The translations under genes were made by a program, and so were the position numbers. The notes below the pieces were generated by a model. It searched no databases, had not been told where the DNA came from, and saw only the letters and a list, made by a program, of their open reading frames with translations. Positions 5,913 to 8,309 of a stretch of 8,309 nt of DNA are shown one piece after another. This DNA is from Nitrospinaceae bacterium (GTDB lineage: Bacteria > Nitrospinota > Nitrospinia > Nitrospinales > VA-1), in the NCBI GenBank assembly GCA_029261675.1, contig JAJDBA010000257.1, forward strand, positions 1-8,309, in the 5' to 3' direction. The stretch's first letter is position 1. Every line of letters begins with the position of its first letter.

Positions 5913-7991
5913 ATGAAGTTTTGTATAGCAGACAGTTTTTCCGGCGCTCTTCGCAAACTTCCTGCTCAGGAACAAAAAACGGTGAAGATCACTGTATTTG
6001 ATTTGCAACAAGACCCGTCCGCACCAGGGCTACAATTCCACCGTATTGATAAATCAAAAGATCAGAATTTCTGGTCCGTTCGCGTGAGCCGCGATGTTCG
6101 TCTTGTGGTGCATAAAACGGCAGCAAGTTTTCTTATCTGTTATGTGGATCATCATGACGATGCTTACAAGTGGGCGGAGCGCCGCCGGATTGAAACGCAT
6201 CCTAAAACCGGTGCGGCCCAGATTGTAGAAGTACGCGAGCGGGTTGAAGAAATACCAGTTTTCAAACCAGTTGAGATAGAAAAACCAGAACCGGTTCAGC
6301 CTCCGCTTTTTGCGCATTATGGTGATGAAGAACTCCTAGAGTATGGTGTGCCGGAGGACTGGCTGGCGGACGTTAAGGTGGCGACAGAGGATACACTGCT
6401 TGATTTGACGGAGCATTTACCCCAGGAAGCCGCTGAAGCACTCTTTGACCTTGCCGTTGGAAAAAAACCGGAAGTGGAAGTTGTCCCTGTACCCGAAACC
6501 GTCGACCCCTTCTCACACCCGGACGCACAGCGCCGTTTCCGCGTTATGGAGGATGTGGATGAACTCAAACGCGCGCTGGATTACCCTTGGGATCAATGGA
6601 CTGTGTTCTTGCATCCTTCCCAGCGCCGCGTAGTTGAGAAAACATTCAATGGTCCAGCTCGGGTTTCCGGTTCAGCAGGAACAGGGAAAACAGTCGTAGC
6701 TATCCATCGCGTGGCTAATATTCTAAAAAAATATAAAGATGCACGACTGCTTCTGACAACCTTTTCTCTACCACTTGCTAATTCTCTTGAGGGCAAACTT
6801 AAGATTCTAACTGGGGATGATAAGGCTATTGTTCCCCGCGTTACGATCTTACCGTTTAAAGGTGTTGCTTATGATCTTTTTACGCTGGCCTTTGGTCATC
6901 ATCCTCGTGCGCCATCGGAAAAGCAGATCAGGGGTGCACTAGAAGCCTCTGTACAGGAATTGGGTATCACAGATTTTACGATAAGTTTTATAGTGTCTGA
7001 ATGGACGAATGTTGTTGATGCATGGCAAATTGAAAACCTTGAGGCTTACCGCGATGTTCCACGCCTAGGCCGTAAAAACCGTATGAGTGCGAGCAAACGG
7101 GAACTTATCTGGCCGATTTTTGAACATACGCGGAAAAAACTGAAGGAACAGGGTATTTTGTCATGGCCTGCGATTTTTGGGAAAGTAACTAAACATTATG
7201 CTGGCAAGGAGAACAAACCCTTTACGCATGTTGTTGTTGATGAGGCGCAAGACCTTGGCGTACCGGAATTAAGAATGCTGGCAGTAATAACTCCGGGGGG
7301 AGGAAATGAGCTATTTTTTGCAGGTGACCTTGGGCAGCGGATTTTTCAAGAGCCCTTTTCATGGAAGGCTCTGGGTATTGATATTAGAGGGCGCTCTAGA
7401 ATGCTCAAGGTTAATTATCGGACATCACATCAAATCCGAAGGGCCGCCGATCGACTATTACCAAAGCTTGTACGCGATGTTGATGGAAATGAGGAAGACA
7501 GGACGGGCACGGTATCTGTTTTTAACGGTCCTGATCCTGAAACCCAGATATTTGATAGTCCAGAAATTGAAACCGTAGGTATTGCAAACTGGATAAAAAG
7601 CACCATAAAAGACGGTGTTGAACCAGCAGAAATAGGTGTTTTTGTCCGAACCAAGAACGAATTAGGACGGGCACGAGATGCTGTTAAAAAATCAGGCCAT
7701 ACACCTTTGGAGCTTTCAGAGCGGGCTGAAGAACCAGCAGGAAGAATTTCTATTGGGACAATGCACTTGGCGAAAGGTCTGGAGTTTAAGGCCGTTGTGG
7801 TAATGGCTTGTGATGATGAAGTTTTGCCACTCCAAGAACGGATTGAAACTATCGCCGATGAAGCTGAACTTGATGAAGTTTACGAGACGGAACGGCATTT
7901 GTTCTATGTCGCCTGTACGCGGGCACGAGATCGCTTGTTGGTGAGCGGCGCAAAACCTGCCTCAGAATTTTTCGAAGATATGAAAAGTTAG
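5913..7991 (+). CDS. UvrD-like superfamily 1 helicase with N-terminal RelE/ParE-like domain
   Basis: This is a predicted 3'-5' DNA translocase/helicase. Residues 1 to about 95 look like a RelE/ParE-type fold: a helix with FSGALRKLPAQEQKTVKITV, then FWSVRVSRDVRLVVHK, then YVDHHDDAYKWAERRRIE. A proline/glutamate-rich linker follows (about 105-135), then an acidic helical region. The helicase core shows motif I GSAGTGKT at 253-260, motif II VVDEAQD with D443 and E444, FFAGDLGQRIF (motif III region), LKVNYRTSHQIR (motif IV region), motif V TMHLAKGLEF at 616-625 and motif VI YVACTRARDRLLV from 665. All key residues are present, so it should be active. The start is one base after the OLD gene stop, with GGAAG a few bases upstream inside that gene. 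No separate antitoxin gene is present, so the RelE-like part is more likely a nucleic-acid-binding or ribosome-interacting module, or an inactive fold, than a free toxin. As the partner of the OLD protein it takes the place of GajB, but at 692 residues it is larger than usual. Confidence 0.9.
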   Translation: MKFCIADSFSGALRKLPAQEQKTVKITVFDLQQDPSAPGLQFHRIDKSKDQNFWSVRVSRDVRLVVHKTAASFLICYVDHHDDAYKWAERRRIETHPKTGAAQIVEVRERVEEIPVFKPVEIEKPEPVQPPLFAHYGDEELLEYGVPEDWLADVKVATEDTLLDLTEHLPQEAAEALFDLAVGKKPEVEVVPVPETVDPFSHPDAQRRFRVMEDVDELKRALDYPWDQWTVFLHPSQRRVVEKTFNGPARVSGSAGTGKTVVAIHRVANILKKYKDARLLLTTFSLPLANSLEGKLKILTGDDKAIVPRVTILPFKGVAYDLFTLAFGHHPRAPSEKQIRGALEASVQELGITDFTISFIVSEWTNVVDAWQIENLEAYRDVPRLGRKNRMSASKRELIWPIFEHTRKKLKEQGILSWPAIFGKVTKHYAGKENKPFTHVVVDEAQDLGVPELRMLAVITPGGGNELFFAGDLGQRIFQEPFSWKALGIDIRGRSRMLKVNYRTSHQIRRAADRLLPKLVRDVDGNEEDRTGTVSVFNGPDPETQIFDSPEIETVGIANWIKSTIKDGVEPAEIGVFVRTKNELGRARDAVKKSGHTPLELSERAEEPAGRISIGTMHLAKGLEFKAVVVMACDDEVLPLQERIETIADEAELDEVYETERHLFYVACTRARDRLLVSGAKPASEFFEDMKS

Positions 7992-8022
7992 AGAGTTTGG
8001 TGAGCTTTGAAAATTTAAGGCG

Positions 8023-8041
8023 AAAATACGTAAGTATTTTT
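8023..8041 (+). terminator. Possible weak terminator of the operon
   Basis: AAAATAC (8023-8029) pairs perfectly with GTATTTT (8034-8040) around a GTAA loop, and a T-rich stretch follows (T8041, then ATTT). It lies 32 bases after the last stop codon, a usual place for a terminator. The stem is short and AT-rich with a single GC pair near the loop, so it would be weak. No better candidate is seen between the last gene and 8060. Confidence 0.35.
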
Positions 8042-8068
8042 ATTTAAATCTTCATAAAATTAAACTGC

Positions 8069-8105
8069 CCCCTCCCGTCTACCAAAAAAAGAACAAACGG
8101 AGGGG
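8069..8105. repeat. Imperfect GC-rich inverted repeat with A-rich loop
   Basis: CCCCTCC (8069-8075) plus GT (8077-8078) pairs with ACGGAGGGG (8097-8105), leaving one bulged C at 8076. The loop of 18 bases holds a run of seven A residues. No T-run follows on the plus strand, and on the minus strand the T-run is inside the loop. A standard intrinsic terminator is therefore not supported on either strand. It could be a structured transcript end, a protein-binding site or a replication/transfer element. Confidence 0.45.
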
Positions 8106-8124
8106 TCGCTGGGTTGTGTCGGGT

Positions 8125-8139
8125 CTGGGCAGAGCCCAG
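8125..8139. repeat. Short perfect hairpin
   Basis: CTGGGC pairs with GCCCAG around an AGA loop. The hairpin is followed by purine-rich DNA that contains a second small GGC-GAA-GCC inverted repeat at 8145-8153. There is no U-tract on either strand, so it is not a classical terminator. It may belong to the same structured element as the hairpins downstream. Confidence 0.45.
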
Positions 8140-8157
8140 GGCGAGGCGAAGCCAAGG

Positions 8158-8307
8158 TCAAGAAAACGCATCCAAGGACAGTCCTTGGTCGTCATCCACT
8201 GGCGAATACAGTGGTCGGAGTTGAGCAGCGAAATGCTCACGGCATCCAATCCGCGCAAGGTTGGTCTTAATGAAATTATCGAGGGTTCCAGAGGGGCTAT
8301 GAAATGC
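8158..8307 (-). CDS. Possible C-terminal end of a convergent unknown gene (5' partial)
   Basis: On the minus strand a frame is open from the window edge to a TGA at 8160-8158, giving 49 residues. The residues start AFHSPSGTLDNFIKTNLARI and end SPVDDDQGLSLDAFS. The residue mix looks more natural than the other open minus-strand frame. The evidence is weak: the stretch is short, it coincides with the hairpin series, and the start is outside the window. I cannot assign a family. Confidence 0.25.
   Translation of the reverse strand, partial: AFHSPSGTLDNFIKTNLARIGCREHFAAQLRPLYSPVDDDQGLSLDAFS
8169..8266. repeat. Three similar hairpins sharing CAT-CCA ... TGG-TC, with a fourth hairpin among them
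   Basis: Hairpin A: CCAAGGA/TCCTTGG at 8172-8188 with loop CAG. Hairpin B: CCACTG/CAGTGG at 8196-8214 with loop GCGAATA. Hairpin C: CCAA-CC/GGTTGG at 8246-8264 with one bulged T and loop GCGCAA. All three are preceded by CAT and followed by TC, and each stem begins CCA and ends TGG, while the inner stem bases differ yet still pair. Between B and C sits an unrelated hairpin, TGAGCA/TGCTCA at 8222-8239, with loop GCGAAA. Changed but still paired stem bases argue for selection on structure in RNA or single-stranded DNA. The function is unknown. Part of this stretch may also be coding on the minus strand. Confidence 0.5.
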
Positions 8308-8309
8308 CC

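Larger units (their letters stand above)
7992..8309. other. Structured tail after the operon, mostly without recognised genes
   Basis: These 318 bases follow the last operon gene. The first 75 are AT-rich; the rest is GC-rich and dense in inverted repeats (listed separately). No plus-strand reading frame of note is present. On the minus strand two frames stay open. One ends at 8158 and could be the tail of a convergent gene. The other is open from the window edge down to a TAG at about 8080 but has a composition that looks less protein-like. I see no tRNA, no attachment site with a second copy, and no insertion-sequence ends. Confidence 0.5.

Noticed and set aside
5913..6200. A free-standing toxin-antitoxin module
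   Set aside because: The RelE/ParE-like part is in frame with the helicase, without a stop or internal start between them, and no antitoxin-like small gene flanks it.
7306..7578. Plus-strand frame of 90 residues inside the helicase gene
   Set aside because: It is an out-of-frame shadow of helicase motifs III and IV, whose conserved residues are clear in the main frame.
8125..8139. Intrinsic terminator
   Set aside because: The stem is good but no T-run follows on either strand.
8169..8266. CRISPR array or integron attC sites
   Set aside because: The hairpin units are of unequal spacing with differing stems and no identical direct repeat long enough for CRISPR. The conserved ends do not match the attC core sites.

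Overview
The window holds one tightly packed, rightward operon (about 1 to 7991) with the look of a bacterial anti-phage defence or restriction-modification island, followed by about 320 bases of structured, mostly non-coding DNA. The organism is a bacterium, most likely a Gram-negative proteobacterium of middling GC. That rests on codon use, clear Shine-Dalgarno sites and the resemblance of the methyltransferase and of the upstream gene tail to proteobacterial families. The sequence does not support a genus. No tRNA, rRNA, CRISPR array, transposase or integrase is visible.

Layout: (1) positions 2-193 are the last 63 codons of a gene read as a type III Res-like restriction helicase (BPTD_3080-type). 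(2) Positions 190-1323 encode a 377-residue protein of unknown function, overlapping the Res gene by ATGA. (3) Positions 1329-4247 encode a large beta-class N6-adenine DNA methyltransferase (972 residues) of the type III Mod kind. (4) Positions 4259-5911 encode an OLD-family protein, an ABC-type ATPase joined to a TOPRIM nuclease domain. (5) Positions 5913-7991 encode a UvrD-like superfamily 1 helicase with a RelE/ParE-like domain at its N-terminus. The gaps between genes are -4, 5, 11 and 1 bases, so the genes are almost certainly co-transcribed. No internal promoter or terminator is seen.

How the parts may work together: the Mod-like protein would mark host DNA and the Res-like translocase would act on unmarked DNA. 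The OLD-TOPRIM plus UvrD pair repeats the two-gene plan of Gabija (GajA/GajB) and of class 2 OLD loci. Here that pair sits directly behind a type III-like modification gene instead of standing alone. The 377-residue protein, set between Res and Mod, may be a sensor or accessory subunit. All functional links are inference from gene order. Base composition is patchy: the methyltransferase core is about 50-60% GC by hand count, while the OLD gene, much of the 377-residue gene and the inferred target-recognition segment of the methyltransferase are about 35-42%. This suggests the operon was put together from modules of different origin.

The tail (7992-8309) contains a weak AT-rich hairpin that may end the operon, a GC-rich imperfect hairpin, a short GC-rich hairpin and three similar hairpins that share flanking bases. 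It may also carry the end of a convergent gene on the minus strand that leaves the window.
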